Position numbers and translations under genes: made by a program
The notes under the pieces: model-generated
Databases searched by the model: none
Seen by the model: only the letters and a program-made list of their open reading frames with translations
Told to the model about the DNA's origin: nothing
Assembly (NCBI RefSeq): GCF_900114475.1
Contig: NZ_FOTE01000012.1
Location: 1 to 64,000, forward strand
Direction: 5' to 3'
Source of the DNA: Paenibacillus sp. 1_12
Lineage (GTDB): Bacteria > Bacillota > Bacilli > Paenibacillales > NBRC-103111
Length of the DNA: 64,000 bases
In this document: positions 7,956 through 18,114 of the stretch, in pieces
How positions within the stretch are numbered: the first letter of the stretch is position 1
Layout: each line of letters opens with the position of its first letter

Positions 7956-9578
7956 TTACGACGCAGAATTCTTCACACGTTTGGAAGTTGTAGTTGGCGT
8001 AGGGGACAATGAATCCTCCTCATGGCTTGAAGACAACTGAGCCGAACTTGCTGCAGAACTGCTGGTGCTTACGGATGACTTGCTTGCAGACGATGTAGTA
8101 CTGCTTCTACCAGAAGATGACTTGCTTATCGTTGATGAGGGTCTACCGGCGGATGACGGCTTGCTGGTTGTCGGCGATTTGCTCACTGCAGAAGAAGCAC
8201 TCACACTTCCATTAGATGACGGCTTACTTCCCATAGAAGATGAGGGGGAACCGTTAGTCGAAGGTTTATTTGCCAACGACGAGGAGCTGCTGCTAACCGA
8301 TGATTTTCCAGAACCAATGCCCAGCTTCTCCAATGTATCCAAGAACTCCTGATTGCTTTTGGAATCAACCAGCTTCTTGATAAAAGCTTCCACATATTCA
8401 TGAGAATCATTCATGCTTTTGCGAATTGCCCATACTTTATCCAGCACATCTTTGCTTAAGAGCATTTCTTCTCGACGTGTTCCTGAACGACGCATATCGA
8501 TTGATGGAAAAATACGACGTTCCGCCAATTTACGATCCAGATGAAGCTCTAAATTACCTGTACCTTTAAATTCTTCATAAATGACATCATCCATACGGGA
8601 ACCCGTCTCAATAAGAGCCGTTGCCAGAATGGTCAAGCTGCCACCCTCTTCAATGTTACGCGCTGCACCAAAAAACCGTTTGGGACGGTGAAAAGCACCT
8701 GGATCAATACCGCCTGATAACGTACGACCGGATGGAGGCACTACCAAATTGTAGGCACGCGCCAAACGTGTAATGCTGTCCATTAAAATGACGACATCTT
8801 TTTTGTGCTCAACTAAACGCATCGCCCGCTCAAGCACAAGCTCAGCGACCTTGATGTGATTCTCTGGAAGCTCGTCAAAGGTGGAGGCAATAACCTCGCC
8901 CTTAACTGAACGCTGCATATCGGTTACTTCCTCTGGACGCTCGTCAATAAGAAGCACGAACAGTTCGATCTCCGGATGATTGGTCGAAATGCTATTGGCA
9001 ATTTCCTTCAGCAGCAAGGTTTTACCCGCTTTGGGAGGTGCTACGATCAAGCCGCGCTGTCCAAGTCCAACAGGAGCAAGCAAATCCATCAGACGCGTTG
9101 ACAGATGCGTTGGAGAAGTTTCCAGCAGCATCTTCTTTTCTGGATATAAAGGGGTCAGAGCTGGAAAATGAAGACGCTCTGCAGCAGTCACTGGGTCTTC
9201 TCCATTGACGGCTTCTACCTGCAGTAATCCGAAATAACGTTCGTTTTCCTTAGGAGGCCTGCATTTACCTGATACCAGATCTCCGCTTCTTAAATCAAAT
9301 TTACGAATCTGCGAGGCGGAAATATAAATATCCTCCGTGCTGGGCAGATAATTGATAGGACGTAAAAAACCGAAGCCATCGGATAATATTTCAAGAACAC
9401 CCTGCATGAACATCAGTCCGCTTTTTTCTGCCTGTGCCCGTAAAATAGCAAATATGAGTTCTTTCTTTTTCAAAGTGCCGTAGGAAGGAATTTGATGTTT
9501 TTTTGCCAACTGATACAATTCAGTCAGTTTCTGCGCTTCTAATTGCGCTAGTGGTATATCCATAATCTCAGCCACCAA
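7956..9578 (-). CDS. rho: Transcription termination factor Rho with Ser-rich C-terminal extension
   Basis: Residues 1-418 form a complete Rho: the N-terminal helical domain ([22 protein letters not shown]), an RNA-binding cold-shock fold (GFGFLRP), Walker A ([15 protein letters not shown]), Walker B ([16 protein letters not shown]), Q-loop and R-loop ([20 protein letters not shown]). About 120 further residues (419-540) are almost wholly Ser, Thr, Ala, Lys, Pro and Gly with a short acidic HEED near the end. B. subtilis Rho has 427 residues, so this tail is extra. The listed start is TTG with no clear Shine-Dalgarno; ATG at 9563 (IMDIPLAQ) is an equal candidate. It is cotranscribed after murA. 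Confidence 0.96.
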   Translation of the reverse strand: MVAEIMDIPLAQLEAQKLTELYQLAKKHQIPSYGTLKKKELIFAILRAQAEKSGLMFMQGVLEILSDGFGFLRPINYLPSTEDIYISASQIRKFDLRSGDLVSGKCRPPKENERYFGLLQVEAVNGEDPVTAAERLHFPALTPLYPEKKMLLETSPTHLSTRLMDLLAPVGLGQRGLIVAPPKAGKTLLLKEIANSISTNHPEIELFVLLIDERPEEVTDMQRSVKGEVIASTFDELPENHIKVAELVLERAMRLVEHKKDVVILMDSITRLARAYNLVVPPSGRTLSGGIDPGAFHRPKRFFGAARNIEEGGSLTILATALIETGSRMDDVIYEEFKGTGNLELHLDRKLAERRIFPSIDMRRSGTRREEMLLSKDVLDKVWAIRKSMNDSHEYVEAFIKKLVDSKSNQEFLDTLEKLGIGSGKSSVSSSSSSLANKPSTNGSPSSSMGSKPSSNGSVSASSAVSKSPTTSKPSSAGRPSSTISKSSSGRSSTTSSASKSSVSTSSSAASSAQLSSSHEEDSLSPTPTTTSKRVKNSAS

Positions 9579-9645
9579 ACTATTAAATTTGTACTTTTGT
9601 GAAACTCATTCTAGCATTACCCAAAAAAGTAGAGACTATACGATA

Positions 9646-10899
9646 CTAATCCTGCTCACGCCAAACCTCTGCACCCAAGCTTGATAGATTGCTGACCAAA
9701 TGATCATAACCACGATCGATATATTCGACACCGGTTATTTCGGTGACTCCGTCAGGAACCGTCAGTGCCGCAATCACAAGTGCAGCTCCTGCACGTAAAT
9801 CAGTCGCTTTGACTTTGGCTGCGCTAAGCTTACCGCCTTCGATAACAGCAGAACGTCCTTCAACTTTGATCTTTGCACCCATCCGGGTTAGCTCTGGAAC
9901 ATGCTTGAATCGATTACTGTATACATAGTCACTCAGAATGCTGGTACCCTTCGTTTGTGTTAGAAGGCTAGTCATCGGCGATTGCAAATCAGTTGCAAAA
10001 CCTGGATATACAAGCGCTGTAACATCTACACTTTCATAATCAGGCTTACCGACAACGCGTATAGATTCGTCCATTTCATGAATCTCTACACCCATTTCCT
10101 GCAATTTAGCCGTTACGGCCTCCAAATGCTTCGGAATGACGTTATCCACGACTACGTCTCCACGCGTCGCAGCTGCAAGGATCATATACGTTCCTGCTTG
10201 AATCCGATCAGGTATAATCGAGTGACGACAGCCATGCATGGAATCCACACCCTCAATACGGATGGTTTCGGTTCCCGCTCCTTTGATTCTCGCACCCATG
10301 GAATTTAAAAGCGTAGCAACATCTATAATTTCAGGCTCTTTTGCCGCATTTTCAATCAAAGTAACGCCTTTGGCTCTAGAAGCAGCCAGCATGATATTAA
10401 TTGTAGCTCCAACACTAACTACATCGAGATAAATCTTTGCTCCACGGAGCTCTTTAGCTTGAATGCGCAACGAACCATTCTCCGTGCTCACACGCGCTCC
10501 TAATGCTTCAAATCCTTTGATATGCTGATCAATGGGACGCGGCTCAAAGTTGCAGCCTCCAGGTAGACCAATCGTTGCTTCCCCAAAACGGCCAAGCAGT
10601 GCTCCCATTAAATAATATGAAGCTCTCAATTTCTTAACATTTCCATTAGGCATAGGCTTGGAACACAGTGCGCTCGGATCAATAATCATTTGATCCCCCT
10701 GCCAAATTACGGGTGCATTCAACTCTTCCAACAGTTCTGAATAAATGGCAACATCACTTAATACCGGCAAATTATCTAACGTAACGGTTGTTTCCGATAA
10801 AATCGCAGCTGGTATCAACGCTATCGCGCTGTTCTTGGCACCGCTGATTTGGACCGTTCCCCGCAAGGGACGACCTCCGGTGACCATCAATTTCTCCAT
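9646..10899 (-). CDS. murA: UDP-N-acetylglucosamine 1-carboxyvinyltransferase
   Basis: The first committed step of peptidoglycan synthesis: transfer of enolpyruvate from PEP to UDP-GlcNAc in the cytoplasm. The 417-residue protein has the [11 protein letters not shown] loop, the catalytic and fosfomycin-target cysteine in [24 protein letters not shown], and the C-terminal [11 protein letters not shown] block. The position next to rho and fba is that of the second Bacillus paralogue, murAB (murZ), so another murA probably exists elsewhere. The start at 10899 follows GGAGGG by 11 nt; an upstream ATG in frame adds 11 residues but has no such site. Confidence 0.95.
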   Translation of the reverse strand: MEKLMVTGGRPLRGTVQISGAKNSAIALIPAAILSETTVTLDNLPVLSDVAIYSELLEELNAPVIWQGDQMIIDPSALCSKPMPNGNVKKLRASYYLMGALLGRFGEATIGLPGGCNFEPRPIDQHIKGFEALGARVSTENGSLRIQAKELRGAKIYLDVVSVGATINIMLAASRAKGVTLIENAAKEPEIIDVATLLNSMGARIKGAGTETIRIEGVDSMHGCRHSIIPDRIQAGTYMILAAATRGDVVVDNVIPKHLEAVTAKLQEMGVEIHEMDESIRVVGKPDYESVDVTALVYPGFATDLQSPMTSLLTQTKGTSILSDYVYSNRFKHVPELTRMGAKIKVEGRSAVIEGGKLSAAKVKATDLRAGAALVIAALTVPDGVTEITGVEYIDRGYDHLVSNLSSLGAEVWREQD

Positions 10900-11037
10900 T
10901 CGTTTATCTTCCCTCCAAATGACTGCTGTCAAGCTTTACATAATGAGATAGGTAATGAGATAGGCGGTAAAACCAGACGGGTAAACATGCATATAGAAAG
11001 GAAACGCACCATGACGATGCATTTCCTAATGGAGACC

Positions 11038-11892
11038 TTAAGCTTGGTTAGAACTTCCGAACAATTGAATTTTGGATTTAACAACTTCAACCATGGCTTT
11101 GCGGGCAGGAGTGAGGTATTTACGAGGATCGTAGATTTTCGCGTCTTTATTAAGAGCTTCACGAATGGCATCCGTACATGCGACTTGATTCTCGGTGTTA
11201 ACATTGATTTTGCCTACGCCAGCTGCGATCGCTTGACGAATCATTTCATCAGGCACGCCAGATCCACCATGAAGTACTACAGGTACTGGAATTGCACTTG
11301 CAACCTGTTGAATAATGTCGAAACGAATGTTAGGCTCGCCTGCATACATTCCGTGAGCCGTTCCTACTGCGATTGCCAAGCAATCCACACCTGTTTCTTC
11401 GTAGAAACGAATCGCTTCTTCCGGTTTAGCCAAGCTTGCATTTTCTTCGTCTACGCTGATATCATCTTCCACGCCGCCGATCGTACCGAGCTCACCCTCA
11501 ACGGATACGCCCATTGCGCGCGCAGCTTTTACAACTTCTTTCGTTAAACGAATATTCTCTTCGAAAGAATGATGTGAGCCATCAAACATAACCGAACTGA
11601 AACCTGCACGGATACATTTCATAGCCACTTCGAAGCTGCTGCCGTGATCCAAATGAAGTGCAATCGGCAAGCCCGATTTTTTCGCTGCCGCTTCAGCAAG
11701 GGCAACGGTAAACTCGATACCCATATACTTCAAAGCTCCTTCACTTACACCGTAAATAAAAGGAGACTTCAATTCTTCAGCCGCATCTACGATCGCCTGG
11801 GCGAATTCCAAATTGTTCATATTGAACTGCCCTACTGCGTACTTGTTTGCTTTTGCTTTTGGCAATAATTCATTCATTGAAACTAATGGCAT
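11038..11892 (-). CDS. fba: Class II fructose-1,6-bisphosphate aldolase
   Basis: The glycolytic and gluconeogenic aldolase, zinc-dependent. The 284-residue protein shows the metal and catalytic block HLDHGSSFE (about 82-90), VEGELGTIGGVEDD, the zinc histidines in GTAHGMY and LHGGSGVPDEMIRQAI, and the phosphate-binding KINVNTE. Length and motifs match B. subtilis FbaA. AGGAGGAAGAAAC precedes the ATG. It lies between spo0F and murA as in Bacillus, though the transaldolase-like gene usually found next to it is absent here. It has its own promoter (11960-11988). Confidence 0.97.
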   Translation of the reverse strand: MPLVSMNELLPKAKANKYAVGQFNMNNLEFAQAIVDAAEELKSPFIYGVSEGALKYMGIEFTVALAEAAAKKSGLPIALHLDHGSSFEVAMKCIRAGFSSVMFDGSHHSFEENIRLTKEVVKAARAMGVSVEGELGTIGGVEDDISVDEENASLAKPEEAIRFYEETGVDCLAIAVGTAHGMYAGEPNIRFDIIQQVASAIPVPVVLHGGSGVPDEMIRQAIAAGVGKINVNTENQVACTDAIREALNKDAKIYDPRKYLTPARKAMVEVVKSKIQLFGSSNQA

Positions 11893-11959
11893 GTTTCTTC
11901 CTCCTAGTAGTTATTGACCGAGTCAAGTATCAAAGACCGCTCTTCTGTCATACTGCGTT

Positions 11960-11988
11960 ATTATATCATAGTTTAAATGAAATGATAA
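11960..11988 (-). promoter_or_regulatory. Promoter of fba
   Basis: TTATCA (11983-11988) and TATAAT (11960-11965) are spaced by exactly 17 nt, with an extended -10 TGA. It lies about 65 nt upstream of the fba start and downstream of the spo0F terminator. Confidence 0.75.
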
Positions 11989-12019
11989 CCAAGCTGTCCC
12001 CTTTTCATAAGCACTGTAT

Positions 12020-12047
12020 AAAAAAAGAGACCCTGTAATCAGGATCC
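12020..12047 (-). terminator. Terminator overlapping the spo0F 3' end
   Basis: On the minus strand GATCCTG pairs with CAGGGTC around ATTA, and TTTTTTT follows. The stem takes in the last codons and the TGA stop of spo0F. Confidence 0.7.
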
Positions 12048-12428
12048 CACTGCATATGAGCTATTCTTTGACTTTCCCAAATGGCTGTTAACCGCCTGTC
12101 GCAGCTCATCGATATCAAAGGGCTTGGTAAAGTGCATGATCGCACCCAGGTCCGTTGCCTCTTTGATCATATCCAATTCGCCATATGCTGTCATCATAAT
12201 GACTTTAATCGAAGCATCAATGCTCTTAATGTGCTTAAGAATGTCCAATCCGTCCATACCTGGAATCTTCATATCCAGTAAAACCAAATCCGGAGAAGCA
12301 CTTCTTACAATTTCCAGCGCAAGCTTTCCGTTCGACGCCTGATAAGTCTGGTACCCTTCGGTGCTGAATACCTCCGTCAATAAGATCCTGATCCCATTCT
12401 GATCATCTACAATGAGTAACTTCTTCAT
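12039..12428 (-). CDS. spo0F: Sporulation phosphorelay response regulator Spo0F
   Basis: A single-domain receiver of 129 residues that carries phosphate from sporulation kinases to Spo0B and then Spo0A. The acidic pair is D8-D9, the phospho-acceptor D52 in [13 protein letters not shown], the switch Thr80 and Lys102 in [10 protein letters not shown]. There is no output domain. It shares the B. subtilis place between pyrG and fba. GGGAGG lies 8 nt before the ATG. A sigma-H-like promoter and a Spo0A-box core lie upstream. A CheY-like regulator is the alternative, but synteny makes Spo0F very likely. Confidence 0.95.
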   Translation of the reverse strand: MKKLLIVDDQNGIRILLTEVFSTEGYQTYQASNGKLALEIVRSASPDLVLLDMKIPGMDGLDILKHIKSIDASIKVIMMTAYGELDMIKEATDLGAIMHFTKPFDIDELRQAVNSHLGKSKNSSYAVGS

Positions 12429-12496
12429 CCATACAGCCTCCCAAGTCCACGATCGTGATTGTCGGAATTCCGGCCTGTCCCATCGAGCATATCAAG

Positions 12497-12525
12497 ATAA
12501 ATTCGATACAAATATCGAGATTCCT
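12497..12525 (-). promoter_or_regulatory. Candidate sigma-H promoter of spo0F
   Basis: On the minus strand AGGAATC (12519-12525) is followed about 12 nt later by TCGAATTT (12499-12506), matching the sigma-H pattern RnAGGAWWW and RnnGAAT. B. subtilis spo0F has a sigma-H promoter, so the match is expected. Confidence 0.6.
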
Positions 12526-12635
12526 GCTGCTTTTTACGAAAAAGTTGAAAAGTTTTACATTTCATGCATTTTCTGAAGATGGCGTGCAGCGGCGTGCTGA
12601 AGTTTGACAGTTACTTGCCATAGTTGGATATATGC

Positions 12636-12642
12636 TGTCGAA
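12636..12642 (+). promoter_or_regulatory. Spo0A-box core upstream of spo0F
   Basis: TGTCGAA, the invariant core of the 0A box, lies in the pyrG-spo0F gap about 110 bp upstream of the candidate sigma-H promoter. A 7-mer can occur by chance; the location supports it. Confidence 0.45.
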
Positions 12643-12676
12643 GGATGCTCTATGCTAACTATTTGCCATATTATCA

Positions 12677-14587
<1,911 letters not shown>

Positions 14588-14618
14588 TAAAAAGTCCCCC
14601 GGCAAAGCGGGGCACTTT
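14588..14618 (-). terminator. Terminator after rpoE
   Basis: On the minus strand AAAGTGCCCCGC and GCCGGGGGACTTT pair imperfectly around a short loop, and TTTTTATTTTTTTTT follows. Confidence 0.88.
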
Positions 14619-14709
14619 ATAGTTATAATTGAATAGCTTTTTCAAAAGCCCAGAAGATAGTTTACTCTCATCGACGGGTTGCTGTCAAGTAGATGAATAC
14701 CAATTCGAG

Positions 14710-15300
14710 TTATTTCTCCTCGTCTTCGTCGTCCTCTAGCTCTTCCTCTATTAGCGTATCCAAATCAGTCTCCAGATCGCCTTCTTCATCGTCTAGATCC
14801 TCGTCATCACTATCATCATCTTCATCGATTTCTTCTTCGGCCAAGAACTCGCCTTCTTCTTCGATTTCTTCCTCAGCCTCAAAGTCTTCCTCAGCAGGCT
14901 TATCGAAAGAGTCGAAATCCTCTTCCTCAACGAATACATCTTCTTCTTCGGCAAACATGTCATCGTCGTCCATATCATCGTCTTCATCATTAATAATACG
15001 CGGACGTTTGCCGCTGCCCACTGTATCCTCGGATTTCTCGATCGGGTACCAGCGCTTCAAGCCCCACAGGTTCGAACCTACGCAAGCAAACCGGCCATCG
15101 ATATTGATTTCCGTATATAATTGAGCGATTACTTGCATAACTGCCTCTTCAGACAGACCTTTAATTTTTGAAATTTCCGCCATCAGGTCACGATAATAAA
15201 AAGGTGTATTCGCTGCTCTTAATACTTCAAATGCAAGGTCGACCATTGGCATTTCTTTCGCCTTATCCATACCGACCTTTAGAGTGTACTGCGCACTCAT
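14710..15300 (-). CDS. rpoE: DNA-directed RNA polymerase delta subunit
   Basis: The Firmicute-specific RNA polymerase delta subunit, which displaces nonspecific nucleic acid and speeds recycling and promoter choice. The N-terminal winged-helix domain (about 15-105) has VDLAFEVLRAANTPFYYRDLMAEI and FACVGSNLWGLKRWYP. The C-terminal 85 residues are almost entirely Asp and Glu and would be disordered. At 196 residues it is slightly longer than B. subtilis RpoE (173). GAGGGG lies 10 nt before the ATG. It stands upstream of pyrG as in Bacillus. Confidence 0.96.
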   Translation of the reverse strand: MSAQYTLKVGMDKAKEMPMVDLAFEVLRAANTPFYYRDLMAEISKIKGLSEEAVMQVIAQLYTEINIDGRFACVGSNLWGLKRWYPIEKSEDTVGSGKRPRIINDEDDDMDDDDMFAEEEDVFVEEEDFDSFDKPAEEDFEAEEEIEEEGEFLAEEEIDEDDDSDDEDLDDEEGDLETDLDTLIEEELEDDEDEEK

Positions 15301-15423
15301 TCAAGCACATCCCCTCGAACATTTTCACTGATCTCACTGCATGTTCCTCTTATACTCCTAATAGTAAACCTTATTTTATGTAAAAAAGCAACTGCTTCGA
15401 GGTTGTCCCTCACAAATTTTAAA

Positions 15424-15620
15424 AGCGAAGGGAAAACCCTTCGCCCTGACTGTATCCATGGGGACTTGAACAGCGTCCGCCCTACTGCCCTTATGAAGAA
15501 AGGGAAGAGAACTCTTGGATTCTCTCTATGTATCGTATGATGCCCGTTGCTTTCTGACACGGGTGAAGACCCATTTATTTCTACAAGGCTATACGCACAT
15601 GCCATAGCGCATTTTTTTTC
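15424..15620. other. Hairpin-rich segment upstream of rpoE, possible noncoding RNA
   Basis: Consecutive inverted repeats fill this gap: GCGAAGGG/CCCTTCGC (15425-15444), GGAC/GTCC (15462-15477), CCCTT/AAGGG (15488-15504), AGAGAA/TTCTCT (15506-15525), CCCGT/ACGGG (15543-15563), GGGT/ACCC (15561-15572) and GCTAT/ATAGC (15588-15608). The fifth and sixth share bases and exclude each other. A long-range pairing of ATGGGGACTT (15458-15467) with AAGACCCAT (15566-15574) is also possible. On the minus strand the first hairpin is followed by TTTT (terminator-like); on the plus strand the last is followed by T8. Strand and function are unknown. A candidate rpoE promoter (TTGCTT, 17 nt, TTTACT) lies between it and rpoE. 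Confidence 0.5.
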
Positions 15621-15667
15621 ATAAGATTAGATAGGGCATTTACGATGTGCAGGAGGGCCGATGACTA

Positions 15668-16846
15668 TTGAAATCATCCACTTTTATCAAATGGCTGGAA
15701 GCAGCAGCCGTGCAGGACACCGAAAATGTCGACTGTAAGCATATCATCCGATTCTCAAGCCGTCGTGACTACTATGCGTGTATCCGACAGCTGAACGAGG
15801 CCGTCAAAAATTCCGTTCCCTTACCTGGCATTCAACCGCTCGCTATCATTAATGCCATTTCCTGTACCTTGAACACAACAACCAAGCCGCCGTCCATTCC
15901 TTATATAAAATCCATTGAAACCGATAGAATCATGAGTGTTCATGCCATTAAAGTCGTCAACGCGGTGCAGCCATCAAACGGCACAGTGCTCAGCCATTCA
16001 CCCAGTGTCCCTTGGGGGGTTAAACATATTCAAGCGCCTCAAACATGGAGCAAATCGAAAGGTGACCGCATTCGAGTGGGAGTTATTGATACAGGGGCCG
16101 ATTATTCGCATCCTGATTTGCGCCATTGCCTATCGTATGGAGTCAATCTGGTCAACAGACATTTGCTGCCAAATGACGATAACGGACATGGTACCCATAT
16201 TGCGGGTACGATAGCCGCCGCCTCAAGCCGCCAGCACGGTATTATCGGTGTAGCTCCGCAAGCTATCATACATCCAGTCAAAGCTTTTGATCATCAAGGA
16301 AGCGCGTTTGTGTCTGACATTATTGGAGGAATCGATTGGTGCGTGAGAAATCAAATTCATATTATCAATATGAGCTTTGGAATGAAAACCTACAGCAAGG
16401 CTTTGGAGCTCGCCGTTCTTCACGCTTTTCGATCCGGTGTTATCGTGGTTGCTTCCTCTGGCAATGAGGGCAAGCAAAAGATTATCGATTATCCAGCCCG
16501 CCTGCGGCAGGTCATTGCTGTCGGAGCCTCGACCCGCCGTGGCAAAATCGCACCCTTCAGCAATGTCAGCAAAACTATCGATATTTACGCTCCTGGCGAA
16601 AAAATAAACTCCACCTGGTTAAAGGGAAAATATCACGAGCTCAGCGGCACCTCAATGGCAACCTCCCATGTATCCGGCGTCGTTGCACTCATGCTTTCCC
16701 GAAAACCCGGATTGAATCCGACACAGATCAAAATGATTGTTAAAAGACATGCCCGCCTGCTTATGAAGCCCGGCATGGGAATCAGAGAAATTCACGCACT
16801 CCGAGCCGTTAACGCCGTAATCAAACCGAAAACGTCTTTAAAATAG
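15668..16846 (+). CDS. Subtilisin-family serine peptidase, probably intracellular
   Basis: A 392-residue S8 peptidase. The catalytic triad is Asp141 (VGVIDTGAD), His174 (NGHGTHIAG) and Ser329 (GTSMATSHVSG), with the oxyanion Asn in ASSGNEG. No signal peptide is present; the first 100 residues look like an inhibitory propeptide domain rather than an export signal, so it may act in the cytoplasm or leave by another route. The start is TTG at 15668 with AGGAGGG 10 nt upstream. The ATG at 15661 is out of frame. It converges with ywiB with only 2 bp between them. Confidence 0.92.
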   Translation: MKSSTFIKWLEAAAVQDTENVDCKHIIRFSSRRDYYACIRQLNEAVKNSVPLPGIQPLAIINAISCTLNTTTKPPSIPYIKSIETDRIMSVHAIKVVNAVQPSNGTVLSHSPSVPWGVKHIQAPQTWSKSKGDRIRVGVIDTGADYSHPDLRHCLSYGVNLVNRHLLPNDDNGHGTHIAGTIAAASSRQHGIIGVAPQAIIHPVKAFDHQGSAFVSDIIGGIDWCVRNQIHIINMSFGMKTYSKALELAVLHAFRSGVIVVASSGNEGKQKIIDYPARLRQVIAVGASTRRGKIAPFSNVSKTIDIYAPGEKINSTWLKGKYHELSGTSMATSHVSGVVALMLSRKPGLNPTQIKMIVKRHARLLMKPGMGIREIHALRAVNAVIKPKTSLK

Positions 16847-16848
16847 CT

Positions 16849-17265
16849 CTAGCCCTTGGCGTTTATCATAAGCTGCAATCGATAGGTCCCGGCTCTATCT
16901 CCCATTACAAATAAATCATAGCACCATTCGACAGTACCCAGCCCTTGATCCAATTGTACGTTTAATTGTTGGGTATCTGCCTCCAACTCCAGCTTGCCGT
17001 GCGGCGCTTCGTAGTAGCCCTTAAGCCGTTGCCCGGCAACAAAGGTTTGCTCCGAGCGCACACTACCTTGCCGAATAATTCGGACAAGCCCCGCTTCCAG
17101 CTTAATTAAAGTCGACGTCCCCGCCATCTCCGGGTCCGTTTCCTTATACCGCAAATAGTAATGATTCCCCTTGGGGTACAGCTCACCTTCCACGTTTTGG
17201 CGGATGACTGGGTCCTTGTCTATCCGGCTTTCTATCTGTATGTTCACTTGTATGGATGTGCTCAT
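16849..17265 (-). CDS. ywiB: YwiB-like DUF1934 protein
   Basis: A 138-residue beta-barrel-type protein of the DUF1934/YwiB family: QIESRIDKDPVIRQNVEGELYPKGNHYYLRYKE at the start and GTVEWCYDLFVMGDRAGTYRLQLMI at the end. These proteins have a lipocalin-like fold and no proven role. In B. subtilis ywiB precedes argS near rpoE; here argS is not seen, and noncoding repeats follow upstream. No signal peptide is present. AGGAGG lies 6 nt before the ATG. Confidence 0.85.
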   Translation of the reverse strand: MSTSIQVNIQIESRIDKDPVIRQNVEGELYPKGNHYYLRYKETDPEMAGTSTLIKLEAGLVRIIRQGSVRSEQTFVAGQRLKGYYEAPHGKLELEADTQQLNVQLDQGLGTVEWCYDLFVMGDRAGTYRLQLMINAKG

Positions 17266-17318
17266 CGTATCCTCCTAAATCGTAACTATAGCAGTTATTT
17301 TCTCATCCAAATTGCTCT

Positions 17319-17522
17319 AGGAGTCTGTTCGGGGAAACCAAACCGGTGAATATATATTCATTCGGGCGGTTATTCCGAGAAAGGGATGGTATTCCACCGC
17401 TCTTGAAATTCAAGTTGCCATGAATTGACCTGGCGGCCGTAAACTTTCCATACCATTCCCTTTCCCTACATACACCTATATGAATACATATTCACCCAAA
17501 TCGATCCGCTGGACAGACTCCA
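17319..17522. repeat. Imperfect 204-bp inverted repeat, MITE-like
   Basis: Both ends carry the same blocks in inverted order at matched spacing: GGAGTCTGTTC at 17320 against the complement of GGACAGACTCC (17512-17522); GGTGAATATATATTCAT (17344) against GGTGAATATGTATTCAT; and AAAGGGATGGTAT (17391) against AAAGGGAATGGTAT. The centre contains CTTGAAATTCAAG. No transposase is present. It resembles a miniature inverted-repeat element or a large extruding palindrome. Confidence 0.7.
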
Positions 17523-17525
17523 AGT

Positions 17526-17676
17526 AGTCCGGTGAATAAGTCCCGCTGCGTTTTAAAAACAAAATCCCGCCAGACTGCACTTCCTAGTCTAGCTAATGAA
17601 ACCAAATTATTCAAACCTAATTGAGCGTGACCAAAAAGGGATGCCGCCATAAAAGTCCGGTGAATAAGTCCCGCTG
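17526..17676. repeat. Pair of 23-bp direct repeats
   Basis: The 23-mer at 17526-17548, with core CCGGTGAATAAGTCCCGC, recurs exactly at 17654-17676, 128 bp on. The GGTGAATA part also occurs at both ends of the neighbouring inverted repeat, so the two belong to one family. The sequence between has no recognisable gene. Confidence 0.85.
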
Positions 17677-17774
17677 TGCGACCAAATATTCCTCCAATCG
17701 CTGTTCCGTAGGGTAGCCCTCTAAATCCTAGCGAGTCCCGCAGGGACGATGCGACTCCCTCCACCTTCACACCT

Positions 17775-17960
17775 CCGTTAAGCGTGTCCCGTAGGGACGT
17801 AAGCGAGCCTAAATCCACCATAGTCCCTCCTTCCTCCCCACACCTACCGTTAAGCGTGTCCCGTAGGGACGTAAGCGAGCCTAAATCCACCATAGTCCCT
17901 CCTTCCTCCCCACACCTCCGTTAAGCGTGTCCCGTCAGGGACGTAAGCGAGCTAAGCACC
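17775..17960. repeat. Tandem 72-bp repeat with a GTCCC-GGGAC hairpin core
   Basis: Units begin CCGTTAAGCGTGTCCCGTAG at 17775, 17847 and 17918, giving periods of 72 and 71 bp. The third is incomplete and has one inserted C. Each carries the palindrome GTCCCGTAGGGAC and the tail GTAAGCGAG. A diverged relative (GCGAGTCCCGCAGGGACGATG) sits at 17739-17759. It is too short and regular-spaced in too few units for CRISPR. The open frame across it on the minus strand (17492-17893) is a by-product. Confidence 0.9.
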
Positions 17961-18041
17961 ACTAAACCCAGCGTACGACCTTGGGAGTCCAGAGGGCAGC
18001 GCCCTTTGGGGCCCTCCCTGTAGGGAGGGTTTGGGAGGGTA
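17918..18041 (+). repeat. Composite repeat, copy 2 (upstream of the AraC gene)
   Basis: Block order is the TTAAGCGTGTCCC hairpin unit, GGGAGTCCAGAGG (17983-17995), then the 41-nt block at 18001-18041 with its CCCTCCC/GGGAGGG stem. The same three blocks occur in the same order on the minus strand in the pyrG leader. This copy ends about 70 bp before the AraC-family gene. Confidence 0.85.
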
Positions 18042-18114
18042 GCCTTAGGGTAGCAAAAGCGTTATTTTATTGTTACCATAAGAATATGTATAGGGAATTG
18101 AGGAAATCGTCGAT

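Noticed and set aside
10849-11547. A 232-residue plus-strand frame opposite fba and murA.
   Set aside because: It is antisense to two strongly conserved enzymes and has no family pattern.
15297-15605. A 102-residue minus-strand frame upstream of rpoE.
   Set aside because: It runs through the hairpin-rich segment and the rpoE promoter region, has no ribosome site and no recognisable protein pattern.
15424-15620. 6S RNA, T-box or a known riboswitch.
   Set aside because: No T-box GGGUGGNACC block and no conserved core of the lysine, SAM, TPP, purine or guanidine classes was found. The 6S-like long closing stem is only about nine pairs. It is kept as an unassigned structured region.
17492-17893. 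A 133-residue open frame on the minus strand across the repeat island.
   Set aside because: Its N-terminal half is two copies of the 72-bp tandem repeat translated, with no Shine-Dalgarno or known motif. It is an open frame made by repeats.
17775-17960. Possible CRISPR array.
   Set aside because: The unit is 72 bp with no variable spacers; the whole unit repeats, so it is a tandem duplication.
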